Source: Methylobacillus sp. (GTDB lineage: Bacteria > Pseudomonadota > Gammaproteobacteria > Burkholderiales > Burkholderiaceae_C). Taken from it: 46,581 nucleotides of DNA. Positions 25,584 to 33,477 of the stretch are shown here, piece by piece. Both the position numbers and the translations under genes were made by a program. Under the pieces are notes generated by a model. It was given only the letters and a program-made list of their open reading frames with translations. It was not told the origin of the DNA and ran no database searches. The number at the start of each line of letters is the position of its first letter. Positions within the stretch are counted from its first letter, which is position 1. The stretch is taken from contig JABBAS010000004.1 in assembly GCA_018607835.1 (NCBI GenBank), forward strand, positions 60,356-106,936, read 5' to 3'.

Positions 25584-26501
25584 ATGACAACCGTCTCCTT
25601 GTCCAAGCGTGAATCTGTCGGCGTCATCGGCCTGGGAATCATGGGCTCTGCGATGGCCTCGCACTTGGCGAAAGCGGGCTTCGCGGTCTACGGTGTTGAT
25701 GTCTCACCCGTCGCGCGAAAGAAGATGTCGCGCCTCCTAAGCCATGTGGATGCGGACTTGGAAGGGTGTCTGGGCGCATGCACCCGTTTAATCACCTCGT
25801 TACCAAGTGTTGCCGCGCTGGATAGCGTTGCAGAGCGGATTGTAGCCCGAGAGCGAGAGACAAAAAGACGCCTGCCGCTGGTGATCGCTGAGACCAGCAC
25901 CCTGCCGCACAAAGACAAGCTCCGTGTGCGTGACCGCTTGGCGACAGTTGGGGTGGTGTTGCTGGACTGCCCACTGTCTGGGACAGGGGCTCAGGCCAAG
26001 AAACGTGACATTGCGGTGTATGCCAGCGGAGAGAAAAAAAACATCGCGAAAATAAAACCCATTTTTGAGGCCTGCGCACGCAAAGTTTACGACGTCGGTG
26101 CCTTCGGCAATGGCACCTACATGAAGCTGGTCGCCAATCTGCTTGTCGCCATCCACAATGTGTCCACGGCAGAGGCCTTGTTGTTTGGTGAGCGACTCGG
26201 CTTAGATCAAATGCAAATGGTCAATGTGCTGGCCGATGGCGCGGGCGGCTCCCGCATGCTGGCGGTGCGTGGCCCCGTGATGGCGAAGCGGTCATGGTCA
26301 GATGCGGCAATGAAAGTAGACGTGTGGCAAAAAGACATGCACATCATCAGCGAGGCGTTGCACGAAGCGCGCGTGCCTGCGCCGCTGTTTGCCGCGACGG
26401 TACCGATTTACTTGGCGGCCTTGGCACAAGACCATGCGCTGGACGATACCGCAGCGGTGTACGCGGTGCTGGAGCGTTTGGCGGGAGGCGCCCACCCATG
26501 A
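25584..26501 (+). CDS. 3-hydroxyisobutyrate dehydrogenase-family NAD(P)-dependent oxidoreductase
   Basis: A 305-residue beta-hydroxyacid dehydrogenase. The nucleotide-binding fingerprint GLGIMGSAMASHLAKAG spans residues 16-32. The substrate-binding segment DCPLSGTGAQAK is at 128-139, and the catalytic lysine is K181 in GTYMKLVANLL. Family members include tartronate semialdehyde reductase and HIBADH; the DCPLSG variant of the common DAPVSGG loop means the substrate is not predictable. It lies divergent from the hydrolase/LLM operon, and its last codon overlaps the flavin reductase start (ATGA), so the two are coupled. Confidence 0.9.
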   Translation: MTTVSLSKRESVGVIGLGIMGSAMASHLAKAGFAVYGVDVSPVARKKMSRLLSHVDADLEGCLGACTRLITSLPSVAALDSVAERIVARERETKRRLPLVIAETSTLPHKDKLRVRDRLATVGVVLLDCPLSGTGAQAKKRDIAVYASGEKKNIAKIKPIFEACARKVYDVGAFGNGTYMKLVANLLVAIHNVSTAEALLFGERLGLDQMQMVNVLADGAGGSRMLAVRGPVMAKRSWSDAAMKVDVWQKDMHIISEALHEARVPAPLFAATVPIYLAALAQDHALDDTAAVYAVLERLAGGAHP

Positions 26502-27016
26502 CCTCATCTTCTGAAGCCAGCGAATTCAAGTCCCGTTTGCGCCGCACCTTGGGCGCATTTGCGACGGGCGTGACCGTGATAACGACGCATCACACGCGTG
26601 ACGAACGCCCGGTGGGGCTAACGGTAAATAGCTTTAGCTCGGTATCCCTGGATCCGCCCATGGTGTTGTGGTCGCTGGGCCACCACTCCCCCAATCGTGA
26701 CGCGTTTGAAGTGGGCTCTTGCCATGTCATTCACGTGTTACGTGCGGATCAAGCGGATGTTGCAATGCACTTTGCCACCCCAAGTGATAACAAGTTCGAA
26801 ACGATGGATATGACCCGCGATGACGAAACAGGTGCCCCCATCTTGTCTGATTGGTCAGCGCTACTCAGGTGCAAGACCACGGCGCTGATTCCGGCAGGCG
26901 ACCACGATATTGTGCTGTCGGAGGTACTTGATTTTGCGCACAGGCCGTCGCAACCCCTGTTATTCGTTCACGGTCAATTTGCGTCGTTGGCAAGCGAGCC
27001 TGCGAGCGTGGGATAA
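26498..27016 (+). CDS. Flavin reductase-like domain protein (HpaC/RutF type)
   Basis: A 172-residue FMN-binding protein of the family that supplies reduced flavin to two-component monooxygenases. The signature FATGVTVITT is followed by GLTVNSFSSVSLDPPMVLWS, the flavin-binding and family-defining segment. ATG 26498 overlaps the dehydrogenase stop. The gene end overlaps the 3' end of the convergent TetR gene by 43 bases. The LLM monooxygenase across the divergent promoter is the obvious partner, a RutA/RutF-like arrangement (inference). Confidence 0.92.
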   Translation: MTSSSEASEFKSRLRRTLGAFATGVTVITTHHTRDERPVGLTVNSFSSVSLDPPMVLWSLGHHSPNRDAFEVGSCHVIHVLRADQADVAMHFATPSDNKFETMDMTRDDETGAPILSDWSALLRCKTTALIPAGDHDIVLSEVLDFAHRPSQPLLFVHGQFASLASEPASVG

Positions 27017-27654
27017 AGCGCCGCCGCCCCATGAAAAAACAAGTCCACTGCATCCTGCAAGCGTGTCGACTCGGGAATAGCCGCTTCGGCGTTGAGTATG
27101 TGCTTGCGCACCATGCCGTAGAACAGGCTGGATTGCAGCATCCACGCCAGTTCGATTTCGCGCGGGTGAATCGTTGGTGGCAGGGCAGACCGCTGCTCTG
27201 GTTGCAGCAAGCTGTGGCGCATTTCTATGCAAACGGTGGTCAAAATTTGGTCTTGCACAACGCCCTTCACGTAACGCCCGTTGAAGTCAAAGTTAGCGAG
27301 CGCTGCGAAAAAATAAATACGCAGCCATTGCTGATCGTAGGTGCCTTGCACATACCGTCCATAAAACCGGATCAGGCGGTCCTTCAGTTCGGTCTGGCGA
27401 TCCGTCAGTTCGTCCAACCAGTTGTCACGTTGTTGTTTCAAAAAAACCGCGTCCAGTACCGCCTCTATCAACGCAGCCTTGGAAGGAAAGTACCGATACA
27501 GCAGGGGCTGAGAAATACCAATGCGTCGGCCCAACTCGCGGGTTTGCACAGCGAAGCCGGCTTCCGCGAAGTAGTCAATAGCTGCGTCAAGAATTTGCTG
27601 ACGCCGCAGGTCAGGCGTCATCCGTTTGGTAGGTGCTTCGATGTTTTTTCTCAC
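26974..27654 (-). CDS. TetR-family transcriptional regulator
   Basis: A 226-residue regulator. The N-terminal DNA-binding domain has its helix-turn-helix at about 37-57 (TRELGRRIGISQPLLYRYFP), preceded by the first helix RRQQILDAAIDYFAEAGF. The C-terminal part is the variable ligand-binding domain. The reading frame starts with GTG at 27654; ATG at 27621 (residue 12) is an alternative, and neither has a clear Shine-Dalgarno sequence. It is divergent from the DHPH-like monooxygenase with only 21 bases between starts. It is the only regulator in the catabolic part of the window and so the best candidate for the 16-bp operators at 11785 and 25554, though no matching site lies in its own short promoter. 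Confidence 0.92.
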   Translation of the reverse strand: MRKNIEAPTKRMTPDLRRQQILDAAIDYFAEAGFAVQTRELGRRIGISQPLLYRYFPSKAALIEAVLDAVFLKQQRDNWLDELTDRQTELKDRLIRFYGRYVQGTYDQQWLRIYFFAALANFDFNGRYVKGVVQDQILTTVCIEMRHSLLQPEQRSALPPTIHPREIELAWMLQSSLFYGMVRKHILNAEAAIPESTRLQDAVDLFFHGAAALYPTLAGSLANDAN

Positions 27655-27675
27655 AGCGTATTATTTTAAGAAAAT

Positions 27676-28908
27676 ATGAACCAACGCAATGCCCTTATCG
27701 TTGGCGGTTCAATGGCCGGCCTCTTCACTGCCAATATGCTACACCGCGCGGGTTGGGATGTTGTTATTTTGGAGCGGGCCACGACGCCATTGAGTGGGCG
27801 TGGAACCGGCATTGTGACGCACGCGGGGATGTTAGCGCTGCTGCGGCGCGCTGGCGTGACGACGGACGCGTCCCTAGGTGTGCCCCTGACTCGCCGCTTG
27901 TCTTTTGATAAGCAAGGGCGTATCACGGCGCAGACCGCGTTCTCACAAATACTCATGGGCTGGTCGCGCCTGCACGCGTTGTTGGTCGATGCATTGCCTG
28001 CCCACTGCTACCAGTTGAACCGAGGCGTCGCTGAGGTGGCGTTTGGGACGACCAGCGCGCGCGCGCGCGCCATCTGCCACGATGGGGAAACGGTCGAGGC
28101 CGATGTCCTCATCGGCGCTGATGGCGTTCGCTCGCTGGTGAGAGGCGTCATGTTGCCCAACGAGCATCTTGAGACGGCGCCGTATATCGCTTGGCGCGGA
28201 CTGGTGCGTCAAAGTCACTTAACGGCGTCGGCTCAAGCGCAGTTGGGGGATGCGTTCGTCGTGGTCCACGAACCTAACGAAGAACTGGTGACGTACCCGG
28301 TGCTGGGTGACGATGGTCACGTGTATATCAACATTGTTTGGTATCGCCGTGTTTCGGACGCACAGAGAAGACAGTTATTCACCGATGAGGCGGGTGCCTA
28401 CCATCCGCAAGGGATATCGCCGCTTGCGATTCGGCCTGGCTTTGTTGCCCAGGCCAAGGCAGACGCATCCGCCATCTTCCACCCGCATCTAGCAGAGGCC
28501 ATCGCCTTGGCGCCTGAGTTCCTGCTACAGGTCATCGTTGACCAAACGGCGCCAGTGATGGCCGTTGGCCGAACCGCCTTGGTGGGTGATGCCGCTTTTG
28601 TCGCACGACCGCACGTAGGTCAGGGTGTAACCAAGGCGGGTGGCGATGCCTGGGCGCTGACGCAGTTCCTTGAAGCCGGTCGGGATGACGTGGTGGGCGC
28701 GCTTGCGCAGTACAGCGCGAGTCGGGTGCCTGTCGGTAAACGCGCGGTTGCCCGTGCGCGTGAGTTGGGCGCCGTGCTGATGCCTGATGAGCGCTCGCTA
28801 TCTGAGTGGTCGGCGCACTATTCAGATGCGCAAAATTTGTTGGTTGACACGGCGGTGGAGCTGCCGGGTCTGGCACATATCAGTGTGATGGACGAGGGCG
28901 TGACTTAG
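27676..28908 (+). CDS. FAD-dependent monooxygenase, 2,6-dihydroxypyridine hydroxylase-like
   Basis: A 410-residue class A flavin hydroxylase. GGSMAG lies at residues 10-15, SGRGTGIV at 40-47, the DG motif in IGADGVRSLVRG at 145-156, and the GD motif in GRTALVGDAAFVARPHVG at 297-314. The SGxGTGIV segment and the GDAAxxxRPHxxxGxxKAxxDA pattern are those I recall for 2,6-dihydroxypyridine 3-hydroxylase of nicotine degraders, and differ from salicylate-hydroxylase-type enzymes. That assignment is from memory of the family, not from alignment. It would add a hydroxyl to a hydroxypyridine-like ring. It is divergent from the TetR gene and lies 21 bases before hyuA. Confidence 0.85.
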   Translation: MNQRNALIVGGSMAGLFTANMLHRAGWDVVILERATTPLSGRGTGIVTHAGMLALLRRAGVTTDASLGVPLTRRLSFDKQGRITAQTAFSQILMGWSRLHALLVDALPAHCYQLNRGVAEVAFGTTSARARAICHDGETVEADVLIGADGVRSLVRGVMLPNEHLETAPYIAWRGLVRQSHLTASAQAQLGDAFVVVHEPNEELVTYPVLGDDGHVYINIVWYRRVSDAQRRQLFTDEAGAYHPQGISPLAIRPGFVAQAKADASAIFHPHLAEAIALAPEFLLQVIVDQTAPVMAVGRTALVGDAAFVARPHVGQGVTKAGGDAWALTQFLEAGRDDVVGALAQYSASRVPVGKRAVARARELGAVLMPDERSLSEWSAHYSDAQNLLVDTAVELPGLAHISVMDEGVT

Positions 28909-28929
28909 AAATTTTATAAGGAGACAACG

Positions 28930-31044
28930 GTGAGAACCTTTCAAGTGGGTGTGGACATTGGCGGTACCTTTACCGACTGTGTTGTGATTGGTAGCGACGG
29001 AAAAATGGTGGCGGCAAAGTCACCGTCGACGCCGCCAAATTTCGCGCAAGGCATGATCAATGCGATGACGGTTGCGGCCGAAAAGCTCGATCTTAGTTTT
29101 GAGGAGTTCTGTCCGCACATCTCGGTATTGACCCACGGTACGACCGTGGGCACCAATGCCTTGATTCAGCGCCGGGGTGCCAAAGTGGGCTTGATCACCA
29201 CGAAAGGCCACGAGGATGTGATTCACATCATGCGCGGGTCTCGCGGCGTGACGTCGCGTGACATCAACAAGGTGGTTCATTTCCCAGAAAGCCAGAAGCC
29301 GGATCCCATTATTCCGAAGCGATACATTCGCGGTGTCTCTGAGCGCATGGATTGCAACGGCGCGGTGGTGGTCGAGTTGAATGAACGCCAGGTTGAGGAG
29401 GCCATCGACTCGCTCGTAAAGACAGGGGTTGAGGCGATTGCGGTGTGTTTGTTGTGGTCCTTTAAAGACCCACGCCATGAGCAGCGAATTGCGGAGATGG
29501 TGCGGGCACGCGCGCCAGACGTCTTCGTCACCTGCTCGTATGAAATTGCGCCGAAATGGGGTGAGTACGAGCGCACCACAGCCACGGCGCTGAATGCCTA
29601 CATTGGGCCAGTAACGTCGCGTTACCTGCGGTTGCTTGACAGTCAGTTACGCGCCGCGGGTTATAAACAGCCGTTACAAATCACCCAGTGCGGTGGCGGG
29701 TCTATTTCGGTGCAGCGCGCCATTGAGGCGCCATTACTCACGCTAGACTCTGGACCGGTATCGGGTGTCACAGGCTCACAATTTTTGGGTCAACGCATTG
29801 GTTGTCCCAACATCATTACAACGGACATGGGGGGCACCTCGTTCGATGTGGGCATCGTGCACAGCGGACAGCCAGCGTATTCGTTCGTCTCCAATGTGGC
29901 GCAGTACGAGTACTTCATTCCGAAAGTGGACATACAAGCGATTGGCTCGGGCGGCGGATCGATTGCCCGCGTGGATCCGGTGACCAAGACCCTGCGCGTG
30001 GGGCCTGAGTCGGCAGGAGCAGATCCCGGCCCCGCTTGTTGGGGCAAGGGCAATACAGAGCCAACCGTCACCGATGCCGACGTGGTCATGGGCTACATAG
30101 ACCCCGATAACTTCTTGGGTGGTCGCATTACCTTGGATAAAGATGCATCGGTGCGCGCGGTGCAGGGCGTTGCGGATGCGTTGGGAATGGGGCTGATGGA
30201 AACGGCCGCAGGTATCGCGAAAATAGCTGAGTTCAAAATGGCCGACATCATCCGAAAAACCACGGTTGAGAAAGGCTTTGATCCGCGTGATTTCAGCCTC
30301 TTTGCCTTTGGTGGTGCGGGGCCCGTGCACGCCGGCGTTTTTGCGCGTGAGCTGGGTGTGAAAAAGGTATTGATTCCGCTCAACCGTGTGGCGTCCACGT
30401 GGTGCGCCTTTGGTGCTGCAACGGCGGATATTTTGCATATTCACGAGCACGTCGAAATCCAATCGTCGCCCTTTACCGCGAAAGCCCTGAACGATATTTT
30501 TAGGGCACTTGCCGATAAGGCGCATGCGGCGATGACGGACGACGGCATCTCTAAATCTAAGCGCAGCTTGACCTTCTCCATCGATATGCGTCACCGGGGG
30601 CAGATCAATGAGGTAGAGGTGAGTTTGATGGAGATCTTCGGCAAGCAGGCCAGAGTGACTGCCGCCAATTTGGCGGATATCTTGCAGGCCTTCTACGCGC
30701 GTTATGAGGCGATCTATGGCAAAGGGTCGTCGTATGGCGATGCCCGTTTGGAAATGGTGACCTTCCGGGTGCGCGCGCGGGCGGCAACCCAGCCGCTGAG
30801 CCTACCCAAGGCCACACGCCTTCAGAAGAAGCCGGCGGCCGATGCGGTCACTGGCGCACGGAAAGTGTACTGGTCAGATTTGGGTAAAGCGATTCGCACC
30901 ACCGTCATGGACGGTGGCAGGCTAAGACCTGGCAATCAGGTCGCAGGGCCCGTGATCGTGGAAACCACTGAGACCACCATCGTGGTGCAGCCGCATCAAA
31001 CGCTGAGCGTCGATGCTTGGGGTAATTTTGAATTAAATTTCTGA
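28930..31044 (+). CDS. hyuA: Hydantoinase A / acetone carboxylase beta-type subunit
   Basis: A 704-residue ASKHA-fold protein. AAGGAG precedes a GTG start at 28930. The N-terminal phosphate segment VGVDIGGTFTDCVVI (residues 7-21) and LTHGTTVGTNALIQRRGAKVG are joined by TTDMGGTSFDVGIV and GSGGGSIARVD, which form the ATP site. AGADPGPACWG is also family-typical. HyuA proteins work with HyuB either as ATP-dependent N-methylhydantoinase/oxoprolinase or as acetone/acetophenone carboxylase, in which this subunit makes phosphorylated intermediates. The partner here carries a gamma-like zinc domain, which favours the carboxylase branch. The gap to hyuB is 10 bases. Confidence 0.92.
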   Translation: MRTFQVGVDIGGTFTDCVVIGSDGKMVAAKSPSTPPNFAQGMINAMTVAAEKLDLSFEEFCPHISVLTHGTTVGTNALIQRRGAKVGLITTKGHEDVIHIMRGSRGVTSRDINKVVHFPESQKPDPIIPKRYIRGVSERMDCNGAVVVELNERQVEEAIDSLVKTGVEAIAVCLLWSFKDPRHEQRIAEMVRARAPDVFVTCSYEIAPKWGEYERTTATALNAYIGPVTSRYLRLLDSQLRAAGYKQPLQITQCGGGSISVQRAIEAPLLTLDSGPVSGVTGSQFLGQRIGCPNIITTDMGGTSFDVGIVHSGQPAYSFVSNVAQYEYFIPKVDIQAIGSGGGSIARVDPVTKTLRVGPESAGADPGPACWGKGNTEPTVTDADVVMGYIDPDNFLGGRITLDKDASVRAVQGVADALGMGLMETAAGIAKIAEFKMADIIRKTTVEKGFDPRDFSLFAFGGAGPVHAGVFARELGVKKVLIPLNRVASTWCAFGAATADILHIHEHVEIQSSPFTAKALNDIFRALADKAHAAMTDDGISKSKRSLTFSIDMRHRGQINEVEVSLMEIFGKQARVTAANLADILQAFYARYEAIYGKGSSYGDARLEMVTFRVRARAATQPLSLPKATRLQKKPAADAVTGARKVYWSDLGKAIRTTVMDGGRLRPGNQVAGPVIVETTETTIVVQPHQTLSVDAWGNFELNF

Positions 31045-31054
31045 GGGGTGAGCT

Positions 31055-33358
31055 ATGAGTGAAACCATTGCAACGATTCGTCTCGACGGCAAGCAGGGTG
31101 GCTATGTCCCACCCAAGGTGCTGAATATTGATCCATCGCTGAAGATGCACAAGGGCAGCAAACACAAGCTTGACCCGATCACGTTTGAGGTGATACGGCA
31201 CAGCTTGTGGAACATTAACGAGGAGCATGGCGCGACGATTCAGCGTCTATCAGGTTCCCCTGTTGCGATGTATGCCTTGGACCTGAACCCGTCGATTTTG
31301 ACGGAGGATGGCGAGTTCGTATTTTTTGGTCCCTACATGCAGTACATGTCAGGTGTGACGGATACACAAGTGAAGTGGATATTGGAGAACCGCTCCGGAA
31401 ACCCCGGTATTCATGAGGGCGACATGTTCTTGGCCAATGACCCGTGGGTGGGCGCTGCGCACCAACAGGACGTGATGCTCATTTGTCCGGTATTTCACGA
31501 GGGCAAGCTTTTTTGTTGGGTCACCAATTGCCTGCATCAATATGACATTGGGGGAATCACACCGTCGAGTTTTTGCCCGTCAGCCGAGAGTGCGTATGAG
31601 GAGGGTATTCTCATCCCACCGGTCAAAATTGTTGAGAAGGGCGTGATCCGAAAAGACATTGAAGACTTGTATTTGCGTGCCTCGCGAAAGCCTGAGGCCG
31701 TTGCACTCGACTTCCGTGCGCAGTTGGCCGGAAACCTCACGGCCAAGGAGCGCGTAGAGGCGCTGTTAACGCGCTACGGCGGCGAGGTGGTGAAGGCGGT
31801 GATGCGCAAAATTTTGGATGATGGCGAGCACGCCTTTTTGGACAAGATGGCGAAGTTGCCTGACGGTACGTGGCGCGACCGCACCTACGTTGAGTGCTGC
31901 CGACCCGGCGACAGGAATGTACACCGCGTGCAGATTATTTTGCATAAGCGCGGTAACACCTTGATCTTTGAAAATGAGGGCACCGCACCGCAAGATGGCG
32001 GTATGAATGCAACCTACTCAGGCTGGCGAGGCTCCATCATGGTGGCGCTCAATCAGCTACTGTGCTGGGATCAGTACTTTGCGATTGGTGGCGCCCTGCG
32101 GCATGTCGCGTTCAATCCGACCTTGGGCACCATGAACTGCGCGACCTTTCCCGCATCCGTATCCACGGCGCCAGTGCAAGCCATGGAGATATCCCTCTAT
32201 CCGGCCTACAACGTGCTGTCCAAAATGATTTACGGCGATGAAAAAATGCGTGAGGACATCATGTGCATCGGCGGCACCAGTCAGTGGCCTGCGACCATTT
32301 TTCGCGGTACCGATCAATGGGGAGAGTCTTTTGGCTACCTGCTCGTTGACCCGATTGGTGGTGCGATTGGTGCCTTCTCAACGGGGGATGGTATCTCTAC
32401 GGGCGGGCAATCTCGCACCCCCATATGCAAGTTGCCCAACATCGAGCATACCGAGCAAACGTTCCCGCTGCTGTTTCTCTACCGAAAAGAAGTGGTGGAC
32501 AGTGGCGGGGCGGGTCAATTTCGCGGGGGTATGTCGGCCGAGTCCTGCTTCATTCCGCACGGTACCGCGCGCATCACGCATGACACCCTGTCATCGGGCA
32601 ACGCCATGCCCACATCCAGCGGCATGATGGGCGGTTACCCCGGCTCGGTGAATGTATTTAAGTTTACAAAAAACAGTGATATTCAAGCGCGTTTCGACCG
32701 CGGTGATATGCCTGGCGATATCGCGCAGGTGGAAGGCGAGGAGGTCACGCTTGGTCTGCGCCAGCAGAATTTCTTACAAGAGAAAAACGATGTGTACGGC
32801 GTCATTTGGACAGGAGCAGGCGGTTTTGGTGACCCCTTAGACCGCCTACCGGAAGCCGTGTTACACGATGTGGTCGAGAACCTCGCGGTCTCTCAAGCTG
32901 CGGCCAAGCAGATCTATGGCGTTGTGATCAAGAACGACAAGTTGGACACAAAGGGCACCGCGACGTTGCGCGAGAAAATGCGCGCGACACGCCGTGCGCA
33001 ACGCCACGTGAGTCAAAAGAACTTCAAGCCAGGGCTGCCCGTGACCACGGCACTGGTTCGGCAGGTGACAGCGAAGCTGGCAGTTCGCAAAGCCCCTAAA
33101 GGCGAGCGCGTGAAGCGCTGGTGCTGTGCGGGCTGCAGCACAGACTTGGGTCCTCTGACGGACAACTACAAACTGGGTTGTGCGCGCGTCGATGCCCCGA
33201 TTGCCAGTGCCAACCCCAACGTGGGGGATTGGAAGCGCTATGTTGATCAGAAGCCTATCTTCAGACAGTTCTTTTGCCCTGGCTGCGGTAACTTAATTGA
33301 GAACGAAATTGCCAGAGCCGATGACCCGATATTGGAGGACGTACGCGTCGTCTTGTAA
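31055..33358 (+). CDS. hyuB: Hydantoinase B / acetone carboxylase alpha-type subunit fused to a gamma-like zinc domain
   Basis: A 767-residue protein, longer than the 520-600 residues of plain HyuB. GAGGGGTGAG precedes the ATG. The HyuB core covers about 1-610 (DPITFEVIRHSLW at the start, GDMFLANDPWVGAAHQQD near 126, GGAGQFRGGMSAE near 485). After a basic linker, the last 80 residues form a Cys4 zinc ribbon, CCAGC at 690-694 and FFCPGCG at 739-745, ending EDVRVVL. I recognise this pattern, including the CPGCGxLxExE part, as that of the separate acetone carboxylase gamma subunit (AcxC). If so, alpha and gamma functions sit in one chain. It would act with HyuA on a ketone, hydantoin or lactam. 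Confidence 0.88.
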   Translation: MSETIATIRLDGKQGGYVPPKVLNIDPSLKMHKGSKHKLDPITFEVIRHSLWNINEEHGATIQRLSGSPVAMYALDLNPSILTEDGEFVFFGPYMQYMSGVTDTQVKWILENRSGNPGIHEGDMFLANDPWVGAAHQQDVMLICPVFHEGKLFCWVTNCLHQYDIGGITPSSFCPSAESAYEEGILIPPVKIVEKGVIRKDIEDLYLRASRKPEAVALDFRAQLAGNLTAKERVEALLTRYGGEVVKAVMRKILDDGEHAFLDKMAKLPDGTWRDRTYVECCRPGDRNVHRVQIILHKRGNTLIFENEGTAPQDGGMNATYSGWRGSIMVALNQLLCWDQYFAIGGALRHVAFNPTLGTMNCATFPASVSTAPVQAMEISLYPAYNVLSKMIYGDEKMREDIMCIGGTSQWPATIFRGTDQWGESFGYLLVDPIGGAIGAFSTGDGISTGGQSRTPICKLPNIEHTEQTFPLLFLYRKEVVDSGGAGQFRGGMSAESCFIPHGTARITHDTLSSGNAMPTSSGMMGGYPGSVNVFKFTKNSDIQARFDRGDMPGDIAQVEGEEVTLGLRQQNFLQEKNDVYGVIWTGAGGFGDPLDRLPEAVLHDVVENLAVSQAAAKQIYGVVIKNDKLDTKGTATLREKMRATRRAQRHVSQKNFKPGLPVTTALVRQVTAKLAVRKAPKGERVKRWCCAGCSTDLGPLTDNYKLGCARVDAPIASANPNVGDWKRYVDQKPIFRQFFCPGCGNLIENEIARADDPILEDVRVVL

Positions 33359-33477
33359 CGGGCAATGGTTTGGATGAGCACCGGTTTGAGCGCGTTGCGC
33401 CTGCTTGAAATGCGTGGCGCAGCGCGGTAGACTTTGTGCATTCATTCGTTCATTGATTCCTGATGAAAGGTATCGCT

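Noticed and set aside
23575-27654. Reading this region as a rut pyrimidine operon
   Set aside because: The LLM protein looks LimB-like rather than RutA-like, and RutB, RutC and RutG counterparts are missing.
27031-27669. 212-residue plus-strand frame opposite the TetR gene
   Set aside because: The TetR frame has a clear helix-turn-helix; the opposite frame has no motif.
28041-28080. GC-rich repeat-like run of alternating CG in the DHPH-like gene
   Set aside because: It encodes an Arg/Ala-rich stretch in frame and is ordinary codon usage.
29776-30594. 272-residue open frame opposite hyuA
   Set aside because: It lies wholly within a well-supported HyuA gene and shows no domain or start signal.
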